DNA from: Gemmobacter lutimaris
GTDB lineage: Bacteria > Pseudomonadota > Alphaproteobacteria > Rhodobacterales > Rhodobacteraceae
Reading direction: 5' to 3'
Assembly (NCBI RefSeq): GCF_003570715.1
Contig: NZ_QXXQ01000010.1
Coordinates: 92,975-156,974, forward strand
Length of the DNA stretch: 64,000 nt
Shown here: piece after piece, positions 43,798 to 52,078 of the stretch
Numbering within the stretch: the first letter of the stretch is position 1
Layout of the letters: each line of letters begins with the position of its first letter
Made by a program: the position numbers and the translations under genes
Notes under the pieces: generated by a model
Told to the model about the DNA's origin: nothing
Database searches by the model: none
Seen by the model: only the letters and a program-made list of their open reading frames with translations

Positions 43798-44910
43798 ATG
43801 GCGGTTATCGGAGTCGTCGGTCTGGGCGTGATGGGCCTTGGCATTGCGCAGGTCTATGCCACAGCGGGTCACGAAGTGCGCGTGACGGATGCCTGGGCGC
43901 CCGCGCGTGAAAGCGCCATGCAGCGCCTGCGTGATGGCCTGACCCCGCGCGTCGCCTCGGGCAAGATGTCCGCAGCAGAGATGGAGACGCTGCTGGACCA
44001 GGTAACGGTCTGCGATATGGCTGACCTCGCCCCTTGCGCCCTGATCATCGAGGCGATTGCCGAGAAGATCGAGGCCAAGCAGGCGCTGTTCGCAGAGCTT
44101 GAACGGATTTCCGACGCGGTTCTGGCCACCAATACCTCGTCGCTGTCCGTGGGGGCGATTGCAGTTGGCCTGACCGATCCGGGCCGTCTGGTCGGGCTGC
44201 ATTTCTTCAACCCCGCGCCGGTGATGAAGCTGGTGGAGTTCATCACCCTGCCCGGAACCACGCCCGGCGCAGCCGAAACCGCCCGCCGGTTGACCGAAGC
44301 GACCGGCAAGACCGTCGTCCCCTGCGCCGATACGCCCGGCTTCATCGTCAACCGCTGCGCCCGGCCTTACTACGGCGAGGCGCTGGCGCTGCTGGACGAA
44401 GGCCGCAACGCAGGCGAGATCGACGCGGCCATGGTTGCGGCAGGCTATCGGCTGGGGCCGTTCCAGCTGATCGACCTTGTAGGGGCCGACATCAACCTTG
44501 CCGCCACCGAAAGCCTGTTGGCCGCAATGGGCGGCAGCCCGCGCTATCATGTGTTCCCCGCGCTGCGTGCGCAGGTGGAAAGCGGCCATCTTGGCCGCAA
44601 GACGGGTCGGGGTTTCCTCCACCCCGACCCGCTTCCTGCCGCCCCCGCCGATGCGGCGGCGATTGCGCTGCGGATCGAAGCGATGCTGGCCAATGAGGCC
44701 GCAACGCTGCTGGCCGAAGGCGGCACCGATATGTCAGGCATCGACACCGCGCTGAAGCTGGGGCTGAACTTCCCGCGCGGCCCGTTTGAAAGCGCCCGCG
44801 CCCGTGGCCTGCCTGCGATCCGGGCCGAACTCGCCCGCCTGCGCGCCGCCGCACCCGACGCGCTGAAACCCCGCTATGACGCATCCCCCGCGCTGGAGGC
44901 CCTTGCATGA
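43798..44910 (+). CDS. 3-Hydroxyacyl-CoA dehydrogenase
   Basis: A 370-residue NAD-dependent dehydrogenase of the PaaH/FadB-N type. VVGLGVMGLGIAQVYA (residues 6-21) binds NAD, LHFFNPAPVMKLVE contains the catalytic His135, and DTPGFIVNRCARPYY starts the C-terminal domain. A further 60-70 residues resemble a second partial C-domain. The ATG at 43798 follows CAGGAGGG. It oxidises the ring-opened 3-hydroxyacyl-CoA, and its stop overlaps the thiolase start (ATGA). Confidence 0.9.
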   Translation: MAVIGVVGLGVMGLGIAQVYATAGHEVRVTDAWAPARESAMQRLRDGLTPRVASGKMSAAEMETLLDQVTVCDMADLAPCALIIEAIAEKIEAKQALFAELERISDAVLATNTSSLSVGAIAVGLTDPGRLVGLHFFNPAPVMKLVEFITLPGTTPGAAETARRLTEATGKTVVPCADTPGFIVNRCARPYYGEALALLDEGRNAGEIDAAMVAAGYRLGPFQLIDLVGADINLAATESLLAAMGGSPRYHVFPALRAQVESGHLGRKTGRGFLHPDPLPAAPADAAAIALRIEAMLANEAATLLAEGGTDMSGIDTALKLGLNFPRGPFESARARGLPAIRAELARLRAAAPDALKPRYDASPALEALA

Positions 44911-46082
44911 CCGCCGTTTACCTCTGCTCCGGCAAGCGCACCCCCATCGGCCGTTACGGCGGCAGCCTGTCTGCGGTGCGGCCCGACGATCTGGCAGCCC
45001 ACGCCATCACCGCCGCGCTGGCAGGCCGTGACCTGCCGGTGGACGAGGTGATCCTCGGCTGCGCCAATCAGGCGGGCGAGGACAACCGCAATGTCGCACG
45101 CATGGCCGTCCTGCTGTCCGGCCTGCCCGAAAGCGTACCGGGAGTCACGGTGAACCGGCTGTGCGCCTCGGGTCTGGATGCCGTCATCCTCGGTGCCCGC
45201 GCCATCGCCACCGGCGCCGCCGATCTGGTGATCGCAGGCGGCGTCGAAAGCATGAGCCGCGCGCCCTTCGTGATGCCCAAGGCTGACAGCGCCTTTTCGC
45301 GCTCGAATGCGGTTTACGATACGACAATCGGCTGGCGCTTTATCCACAAGCGCATGGCGGCGGAGTTCGGCGTCGAGTCGATGCCTGAAACCGCCGAGAA
45401 TGTCGCCGCCGATTTCGGTGTGTCCCGCGCCGATCAGGACGCTTTTGCCCTGCGCAGCCAAAGCCGCTACGATGCCGCATGGCATGCGGGCGACATCGCG
45501 CCGGTCACCATTCCGGGCCGCAAGGGGAATACCGTGGTGGCCGCGGATGAACACCCCCGTGCGACGACGCTGGAGAAACTCGCCGCCTTGCCCACGCCCT
45601 TCCGGCAGGGGGGCAGCGTGACGGCAGGCAATGCCTCGGGCGTGAATGACGGCGCCTGTGCGCTGCTGCTGGCCTCGGAAGCGGCGGTGAAAGCGAATGG
45701 CCTGACCCCGCTTGCCCGAATCGGTGCCGCCGCCAGCGCGGGCGTCGCGCCGCGCATCATGGGCATCGGTCCGGTTGCAGCCGTTGAACGCATCACCGCC
45801 CGCACCGGCTTGCGCCCCGCCGATTGCGACGTGATCGAGATGAACGAGGCTTTCGCCGCGCAGGCGCTGGCCTGTCTGCGACAATGGGGCCTCCCCGATG
45901 ATGCACCACAGGTGAACCGTTATGGCGGCGCCATCGCGATGGGGCATCCGCTTGGCATGTCAGGCGCGCGCATCGCACTTTCCGCCGCACGGCAACTGGC
46001 GGAAACCGGCGGCCAGACTGCGCTGGCCACATTGTGCGTCGGCGTGGGGCAGGGCGTTGCGCTGGTGCTGCACGGAGTCTGA
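44907..46082 (+). CDS. Acetyl-CoA C-acyltransferase (beta-ketoadipyl-CoA-type thiolase)
   Basis: A 391-residue degradative thiolase. The nucleophile Cys86 is in NRLCASGLDA, the active-site His in GGAIAMGHPLGMSGAR and the second Cys in LATLCVGVGQG. It performs the final thiolytic cleavage of the beta-oxidation-like branch and feeds acetyl-CoA and a dicarboxyl-CoA into central metabolism. It ends the divergent two-gene operon. Confidence 0.92.
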   Translation: MTAVYLCSGKRTPIGRYGGSLSAVRPDDLAAHAITAALAGRDLPVDEVILGCANQAGEDNRNVARMAVLLSGLPESVPGVTVNRLCASGLDAVILGARAIATGAADLVIAGGVESMSRAPFVMPKADSAFSRSNAVYDTTIGWRFIHKRMAAEFGVESMPETAENVAADFGVSRADQDAFALRSQSRYDAAWHAGDIAPVTIPGRKGNTVVAADEHPRATTLEKLAALPTPFRQGGSVTAGNASGVNDGACALLLASEAAVKANGLTPLARIGAAASAGVAPRIMGIGPVAAVERITARTGLRPADCDVIEMNEAFAAQALACLRQWGLPDDAPQVNRYGGAIAMGHPLGMSGARIALSAARQLAETGGQTALATLCVGVGQGVALVLHGV

Positions 46083-46173
46083 CTCCCGAAAAATCCTGCG
46101 CCTTTTATCCTTTAACCGCCGGTTCACCCCGCTGGGGCTAGTCTGGGCATGGGTGTAAAAGGATGGGTGTGTG

Positions 46174-46986
46174 ATGGCCGGCAAGAATTCTGCCGCGCCA
46201 GTCATCATCAAACGGAAAAAGATTGTCGGGGGCGAGGGTCACCACGGTGGGGCGTGGAAAGTCGCCTACGCCGATTTCGTGACCGCCATGATGGCGTTTT
46301 TCCTGCTGATGTGGTTGCTGGGCGCGACAACCGAAGAACAACGCAAGGGTGTGGCGGATTATTTCGCCCCGACCGCCTCGATTTCGCCGTCAGGCGGCGG
46401 AGTCGATGTGCTTGGCGGGGATTCACAATTCGCACAGGAGGCCCGTGCGCGGTCCGGCACCGGACTGGCGGGCGGGCGCTCACCCTCGGAAACCGGCGAC
46501 GGCGCGGCGGGTGAACTGCGCGAGATCAAATCCGAGATCGACAAGCATCTGACCGCTTTCAGCGGCGAAAGCATGACGATGCAGCGTGCCCTGCGCCATG
46601 TGGTGACCCGAGTGACCGACGAGGGACTGGTGATCGAGATATTCGATCTTGAAGGCGCCCCCCTGTTCGCACCCGAAACTGCAACGCCCGAGCCCGTGCT
46701 GCGCAGCATTGCCGCCATGCTGGCCGAGGTTCTGGGCATAACGCGCAACGAACTGGCGGTGAACGGTCATGTCCGCTCCTACCCGATGGCGCTGGCCCGC
46801 AACCCGATGTGGGAGCTTTCTGCCTCGCGCGCCGATGCGCTGCGCGGACTGTTGCAAGGCGCGGGGGTGCCCGCCACACGGTTGCGGCGTATTTCCGGTC
46901 ATGCCGACCGCAGGCCGGTGACGTCCGATCCGATGGCCAGCCGCAACAACCGAGTCGATGTCGTCCTGCTGCGCCGCGACAGATAA
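46174..46986 (+). CDS. motB: Flagellar motor stator protein MotB
   Basis: A 270-residue stator subunit: one N-terminal membrane helix with the proton-binding Asp34 in AYADFVTAMMAFFLLMWLL, a linker, and a C-terminal OmpA-like peptidoglycan-binding domain (LAVNGHVRSYPM, LSASRADALRGLL, RRISGHADRRPV, NNRVDVVLL). AAAGGA lies 10 bases before the ATG at 46174; a GTG one codon earlier is possible. It opens the flagellar block; motA is not in the window. Confidence 0.92.
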   Translation: MAGKNSAAPVIIKRKKIVGGEGHHGGAWKVAYADFVTAMMAFFLLMWLLGATTEEQRKGVADYFAPTASISPSGGGVDVLGGDSQFAQEARARSGTGLAGGRSPSETGDGAAGELREIKSEIDKHLTAFSGESMTMQRALRHVVTRVTDEGLVIEIFDLEGAPLFAPETATPEPVLRSIAAMLAEVLGITRNELAVNGHVRSYPMALARNPMWELSASRADALRGLLQGAGVPATRLRRISGHADRRPVTSDPMASRNNRVDVVLLRRDR

Positions 46987-47070
46987 GTTACGGCGTTAGG
47001 GCAATCTTAAGCGCAAGGGCGCAGGGTCGGTTTCCAGGTGGAATCGACACGCAGAAAGGTGCCCATCCGA

Positions 47071-48372
47071 ATGACCATTTCCTCTGCCCTGAATGCCGGG
47101 GTGGCCGGGCTGAACGCCAATGCCACCCGTCTGGCCTCCATTTCTGACAATATCGCAAATTCCGGCACTTACGGATATAAACGTGCCTGGACGGAATTCG
47201 AATCTCTGGTGCTCAGTGGGGCACAGAATGCGGGCAGCTATACCGCTGGCGGAGTACGTGCCAATTCCTCGCGCCTGATCGACGAACGCGGCTCGCTCGT
47301 TTCCACGTCCAGCGCACTGGACCTTGCGGTTTCCGGGCGCGGCATGCTGCCTGTGATGCGATCGGTCGATATGGATGGCGGCACCGGCGAATTGCTGATG
47401 ACGACGACGGGCGCCTTCCGTCCCGATGAAAACGGTGTGCTGCGAACGGGCACCGGGTTGGTGTTGCTGGGCTGGCCCGCAAACGCCGATGGCACAATCC
47501 CGGTGATGCCGCGCGACACGATGACAGGGCTGAGCCCGGTTGTCGTCAACTCCAACCAGCAGGCGGGCGATCCGACGACGACGGTGCGCCTCGGCGTCAA
47601 CCTGCCCGCCACGGCCACAGATGAAACGGCCACAGGCGATCCGCTGCCGCTGTCCGTGGAGTATTTCGGCAATCTGGGCACTTCGGAAACGCTGGACGTG
47701 ACCTTCATCCCCACACCGGGAACCGGCGGCCGTTCGAACCAGTGGACGATGACCATCGCGGATTCCGCACAGGACGGGGCAGTGATCGGTGAATATGTGC
47801 TGACCTTCGATGACACTCGCGCCAATGGCGGCACGTTGGCCAATGTCACCGCCGTTTCGGGCGGCAGTTACGACGCCACAACCGGCGCAATCGTGCTTTC
47901 GGTCGCGGGCGGCCCGCTGGAACTGACGATCGGAAAGCTGGGTGATGCGACTGGCCTCACCCAGCTTTCCGACAATTTCGCGCCGACCTCGATCACCAAG
48001 AACGGCTCTCCCGTCGGTAATCTGATGGAAGTCGAGGTGGATGAACACGGCATGCTGCGCGCCACCTATGACACAGGTTTCACCCGCACCCTCTATCAGA
48101 TCCCGCTGGTGGATGTGCCCAATCTGAACGGCCTTGCCACTTACAACGATCAGACCTACGGCATTTCCCCCAATTCCGGGTCGTTCTTCCTGTGGAATGC
48201 CGGGGACGGGCCCACCGGCTCGGTCGCCGGCTATGCACGCGAGGGCTCCACGACTGATGTGGCCGGCGAACTCACCAACCTGATTCAGACGCAACGCGCC
48301 TATTCGTCGAATGCCAAGGTCATTCAGACCGTGGACGAAATGTTGCAGGAAACCACCAATATCAAACGGTAA
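47071..48372 (+). CDS. flgE: Flagellar hook protein FlgE
   Basis: A 433-residue hook subunit. The N-terminal rod-like helix carries the family motif ISDNIANSGTYGYKRAWTEF, and the C-terminus ends with YSSNAKVIQTVDEMLQETTN, both needed for polymerisation. The middle is variable and Thr/Gly-rich. The ATG at 47071 gives MTISSALNAGVAGLNA, the standard start. It precedes flgK by 6 bases. Confidence 0.92.
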   Translation: MTISSALNAGVAGLNANATRLASISDNIANSGTYGYKRAWTEFESLVLSGAQNAGSYTAGGVRANSSRLIDERGSLVSTSSALDLAVSGRGMLPVMRSVDMDGGTGELLMTTTGAFRPDENGVLRTGTGLVLLGWPANADGTIPVMPRDTMTGLSPVVVNSNQQAGDPTTTVRLGVNLPATATDETATGDPLPLSVEYFGNLGTSETLDVTFIPTPGTGGRSNQWTMTIADSAQDGAVIGEYVLTFDDTRANGGTLANVTAVSGGSYDATTGAIVLSVAGGPLELTIGKLGDATGLTQLSDNFAPTSITKNGSPVGNLMEVEVDEHGMLRATYDTGFTRTLYQIPLVDVPNLNGLATYNDQTYGISPNSGSFFLWNAGDGPTGSVAGYAREGSTTDVAGELTNLIQTQRAYSSNAKVIQTVDEMLQETTNIKR

Positions 48373-48378
48373 CACGCC

Positions 48379-49812
48379 ATGAGCCTGTCCTCTGCCATGA
48401 ATGCGGCCCTTTCGGGCCTGACGGTCAGCGCCCGGATGGCCGAGCTTGTGTCCTCCAACGTCGCCAATGCGATGACACCGGGCTATGTGCGCCGCACGGC
48501 AGAACTTGCCGCGCGCGAACTGGGCGGGCAGGGACAGGGAGTCCGGCTGGCGGCCGTGTTGCGCAACACAGACACGCATCTTCTGACCGAGCGCCGAACG
48601 GCGGAGGCCGCAGAAGCCGGCACAGAAGCGCTTGCAAACTTTCTTTCGCGGGTCGAACAAGCCATCGGAACCGCCGGTTCCGCAACATCACTTTCTGCTC
48701 GTGTCGATACGCTGGATGCCGCGCTGCTTGCCGCCGCCAGCCGCCCCGAGTCAGACGTGCGGCTTGGTTCTGCTGTCGAGGCGGCCACCGCATTGGCTGC
48801 GCATCTTGGGGCTGCCAGCGCCACGATTCAGGCCGCGCGATCCGATGCCGACACTCGTATCGCGGCGCAGGTTGAAAGGCTGAACGATGGTCTTGCGCAG
48901 ATCGCCGATCTGAACACGCGCATCCAGATCAGTGTGATCGCCGGACAGGATACATCCGCCCTGTTTGACCTGCGGCAACAGCAGATTGATGCCGTGGCCG
49001 AACTCGTGCCCATCCGCGAAGTTGCCCGCGCCGATGGCGCAATCGCGCTTTTCACGCCGGGTGGCGCATCGCTTGTAGAAGGAAAAGGCTCCGTCTTTGC
49101 TTTCACATCGCATCCTGTGATTACAGCCGGAATGACACAGGACGGCGGTGCGCTGTCAGGTCTTACCCTGAACGGCCGCATGATCACGACCGGCGCGGAC
49201 AGCCTGATCGGAGGCGGCAGTCTCTCGGCGCAATTCGCCATCCGCGATGATCTTGCCCCCACCGCCCAAGCGCGTCTTGACGGTTTGGCGCGCGATCTGA
49301 TCCAGCGGTTTTCCGGGCTGGACGATACACTGCCGACCGACGCGCCCGGTCTGTTCACGGACGGGCAGACGGCCTTTTCAGGCGATGAAACCGGGCTTGC
49401 CGCGCGGCTTGCCGTCAATGGAGCGCTTGATGGCGCCACATGGCGGCTGCGCGATGGCCTTGGCGCGACCACGCTCGGCCCTGCCGGGGACGCAAGTCGC
49501 ATTATTGCCTTGCAGGGCGCCATGACAACCGCGCTTCCGGCGGATTCCGCCGCACTGCCCGGCGGTTCGCGCAGCCTTGCCCTTCGCGTGTCGGATCTTG
49601 GCTCTGCCAGCGCCGCTGAACGCCTCTCGGCCGATACAGCGCAAAGCTTTGCCAGCGCCCGCGCAACCGCCCTGAATGAGCAGGAACTCGCGGGTGGCGT
49701 GGATACCGATCAGGAAATGCAATCGCTGCTGGCCATCGAAAATGCCTGGTCGGCCAATGCCCGTGTGCTTCAGGTGCTGGATGATCTTCTGGCCCGACTG
49801 ATGGAGATCTAG
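48379..49812 (+). CDS. flgK: Hook-associated protein 1, FlgK
   Basis: A 477-residue hook-filament junction protein. N-terminal SSNVANAMTPGYVRRTAELA and C-terminal DQEMQSLLAIENAWSANARV are the conserved helices of the axial family; the middle holds FlgK-type LNDGLAQIADLNTRIQ. Its length is at the short end for the family, as is usual in alphaproteobacteria. Stop and flgL start are adjacent. Confidence 0.92.
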   Translation: MSLSSAMNAALSGLTVSARMAELVSSNVANAMTPGYVRRTAELAARELGGQGQGVRLAAVLRNTDTHLLTERRTAEAAEAGTEALANFLSRVEQAIGTAGSATSLSARVDTLDAALLAAASRPESDVRLGSAVEAATALAAHLGAASATIQAARSDADTRIAAQVERLNDGLAQIADLNTRIQISVIAGQDTSALFDLRQQQIDAVAELVPIREVARADGAIALFTPGGASLVEGKGSVFAFTSHPVITAGMTQDGGALSGLTLNGRMITTGADSLIGGGSLSAQFAIRDDLAPTAQARLDGLARDLIQRFSGLDDTLPTDAPGLFTDGQTAFSGDETGLAARLAVNGALDGATWRLRDGLGATTLGPAGDASRIIALQGAMTTALPADSAALPGGSRSLALRVSDLGSASAAERLSADTAQSFASARATALNEQELAGGVDTDQEMQSLLAIENAWSANARVLQVLDDLLARLMEI

Positions 49813-50817
49813 ATGAGCCTCGTATCCTTGGGCGACATGGCCCAAAGCTTCATGTTGCGGCGACACATGGGTCTCGTGAAGACCGATCTGGCCCGTCACA
49901 CACAGGAAATGACAACCGGCCTCGCCGCCGACATCGTGCACCAGACCCACGCCGATCTTGGCCCCTTGACCGCGATTTCGGCGTCCCTGACCCGGCTTGA
50001 CGCTTTCGCAACGGTGACTTCGGAAATGCAACTGTGGTCCGGCACGATGCAGACGGCGTTGCAGGCCATCGACAGCCGCGCAACGGAGCTGGCGCCACAA
50101 TTGCTTTCTGCCGCGTCGGCCCGACAGGAGACGACCTTTGCAGCCCTGTCCAGTGATGCCGAGGCAGCCTTTGCCTCCGTTGTCGGCTATCTGAACACCT
50201 CGCTGGACGGGCGCGCCCTCTTTGGCGGCACGGTGACGGATCACCCGCCCCTTCCGAACGGGAAGGATTTGCTTGATCAAATCGCCCTGGCGGTGGACGG
50301 CTCTGCCACGGTGGCTGAACTGCGCGACCGGCTGGACAGCTGGTTTGCTGCGGGGGGCGGTCTCGAAACCGTCGCATGGCAAGGCGGAGCGCCTTTGGAA
50401 CCCGTTGCCATCGCGCAAGGCGAAACCGCACAGCTTGGTCCGACGGCATTGTCGGATGGCCTGCGCGAGACGCTTAAAGGTCTCTCTCTTGCAGCATTGG
50501 CAGGCCGCGACCTGCCCGGTTCCGGTGGCGACGAAAAAGCGGCGATGCTGACTGCAGCTGCGGATGTGCTGATCGGAAGCGGCAGCGCCCGCGCCGGGCT
50601 TTCCGCCGACCTCGGCGTGACCGAGCAGCGCATTGCCGACGCGCAAGCCCGGAACGCTGCGGAAACCACGGCACTGAAGCTGGCCGAAAGCCGGATACGC
50701 GCTGCCGACCCCTACGTGGCCGCAAGCCGCGTGCAGGAAGCGGAAACCCAGTTGCAGCTGATCTACGCCCTTACCGCCCGGCTTTCGGGTCTGCGTCTTG
50801 CGGATTATCTCGGATGA
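49813..50817 (+). CDS. flgL: Hook-associated protein 3, FlgL
   Basis: A 334-residue flagellin-like junction protein. It has the terminal coiled-coil regions of the flagellin family (MSLVSLGDMAQSFMLRRHMG at the start, YVAASRVQEAETQLQLIYAL near the end), but is divergent from enterobacterial FlgL. Placement directly after flgK and before flgI supports the name. Its stop overlaps flgI (ATGA). Confidence 0.85.
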   Translation: MSLVSLGDMAQSFMLRRHMGLVKTDLARHTQEMTTGLAADIVHQTHADLGPLTAISASLTRLDAFATVTSEMQLWSGTMQTALQAIDSRATELAPQLLSAASARQETTFAALSSDAEAAFASVVGYLNTSLDGRALFGGTVTDHPPLPNGKDLLDQIALAVDGSATVAELRDRLDSWFAAGGGLETVAWQGGAPLEPVAIAQGETAQLGPTALSDGLRETLKGLSLAALAGRDLPGSGGDEKAAMLTAAADVLIGSGSARAGLSADLGVTEQRIADAQARNAAETTALKLAESRIRAADPYVAASRVQEAETQLQLIYALTARLSGLRLADYLG

Positions 50818-51908
50818 TCCGCATACTCCTTCTGCTGATCGCGCTGGCGGCGCCGCTTCAGGCGGCCCCTGTCCGCATCAAGGATCTTGTGGAATTTGAC
50901 GGGGTTCGCAGCAATGATCTGGTGGGCTACGGGCTGGTCGTCGGGCTGAACGGTACCGGAGATGGCATCCGCAATGCCCCTTTCACCGAAGAAATCATGG
51001 CCAACCTGCTGGAACGGCTGGGCGTCAATGTCACGGGCGAGGAATTTCGGCCCAAGAATGTCGCCGCCGTATTCGTGACGGCGGCGCTGCCGCCTTTTGC
51101 GCGATCCGGCGGGCGCATCGATGTGACGGTTTCGGCCATCGGCGATGCGAAAAGCCTTCTGGGCGGGACACTGATCATGACGCCGCTGAACGGTGCGGAT
51201 GGCGAGATCTACGCCGTGGCCCAAGGCACGATCATCGCAGGCGGAGTCGCGGCCGAGGGACAGGCAGCACGGGTGGTTCAGGGCGTGCCCACGGCAGGCG
51301 TGATCCCTTCCGGCGCGAGGGTCGAGCGCGAGGTGGAGTTCGATTTTACCTCGGTCACGGCGATCCGTCTGGCCCTGCGCCAACCAGACTTCACCACAGC
51401 CGCACGGATTGAAAATGTGATCAACCGCGAATTCGGCCGCAATGTCGCGTTGATGACCGATGCGGGCACGGTCGCGCTGGATCTCGGGCGCAGCCGGATG
51501 GCCTCGCCCGCGCATGTGATCGGACGGCTGGAAAACCTGCTGGTCGAACCCGAAACCCGTGCCCGCGTGATTGTCGATCAACGGTCGGGCACCATTGTAA
51601 TGGGGGCGGATGTGCGGATCAGCAGCGTGGCGGTGGCGCAAGGCAACCTGACCCTGACGGTTGAGGAGGCTCCGATGGTGGTGCAACCCAACCCGTTCAG
51701 CCAGGGCGAAACCGTCGTCGTGCCGCGCAGCCAGGCCTCGGTCACCAAGGCACCCGGCACCGGACTGGCCGAACTGACCGAAGGCACCAGCCTGTCATCG
51801 GTGGTTTCAGGCCTCAATGCACTGGGGGTGGCGCCGCATGACATGATCGACATTCTGAAAAGCATCAATGCGGCTGGCGCCCTGCATGCAGAATTCATCG
51901 TGCAATAG
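50814..51908 (+). CDS. flgI: Flagellar P-ring protein FlgI
   Basis: A 364-residue periplasmic ring protein. A signal peptide spans about residues 1-18 (MIRILLLLIALAAPLQA), followed by VRIKDLVEFDGVRSNDLVGY and GLVVGLNGTGDG, the strongly conserved FlgI start. GAPHDMIDIL-like LGVAPHDMIDILKSI lies near the C-terminus. It assembles the P ring around the rod in the peptidoglycan layer. The rod-binding gene (flgJ/cheL) that often follows is missing here. Confidence 0.95.
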   Translation: MIRILLLLIALAAPLQAAPVRIKDLVEFDGVRSNDLVGYGLVVGLNGTGDGIRNAPFTEEIMANLLERLGVNVTGEEFRPKNVAAVFVTAALPPFARSGGRIDVTVSAIGDAKSLLGGTLIMTPLNGADGEIYAVAQGTIIAGGVAAEGQAARVVQGVPTAGVIPSGARVEREVEFDFTSVTAIRLALRQPDFTTAARIENVINREFGRNVALMTDAGTVALDLGRSRMASPAHVIGRLENLLVEPETRARVIVDQRSGTIVMGADVRISSVAVAQGNLTLTVEEAPMVVQPNPFSQGETVVVPRSQASVTKAPGTGLAELTEGTSLSSVVSGLNALGVAPHDMIDILKSINAAGALHAEFIVQ

Positions 51909-51910
51909 CG

Positions 51911-52078
51911 ATGTCCGGCACCCTTGCCTCGGGGGGGGTCAGCCCGGATGCGCGATCCGTTGCGACATTGCATTGCTTTTGGTCGCAATTTATCGCGCCC
52001 GGTGTCGGCTCCATGCTTGCCGAGGGTGGCCTGACGCACGATGCTCGGCCTGACGCAGCCGGAGCCAGCCATGTTTGA
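51911..52078 (+). other. Short open frame with a G8 tract after flgI
   Basis: A 55-residue frame starts two bases after the flgI stop and ends inside the next gene's start. A run of eight G residues occurs at 51931-51938. No known domain is visible and no ribosome site precedes it beyond the end of flgI. It could be a remnant of a rod-binding protein gene or simply untranslated spacer; I cannot tell. Confidence 0.2.

Noticed and set aside
41057..43831. A 924-codon open frame antisense to the 2-aminobenzoyl-CoA monooxygenase
   Set aside because: It arises from GC-rich third positions of the real gene; it has Arg/His/Ala-biased composition, no domain motif and no ribosome site.
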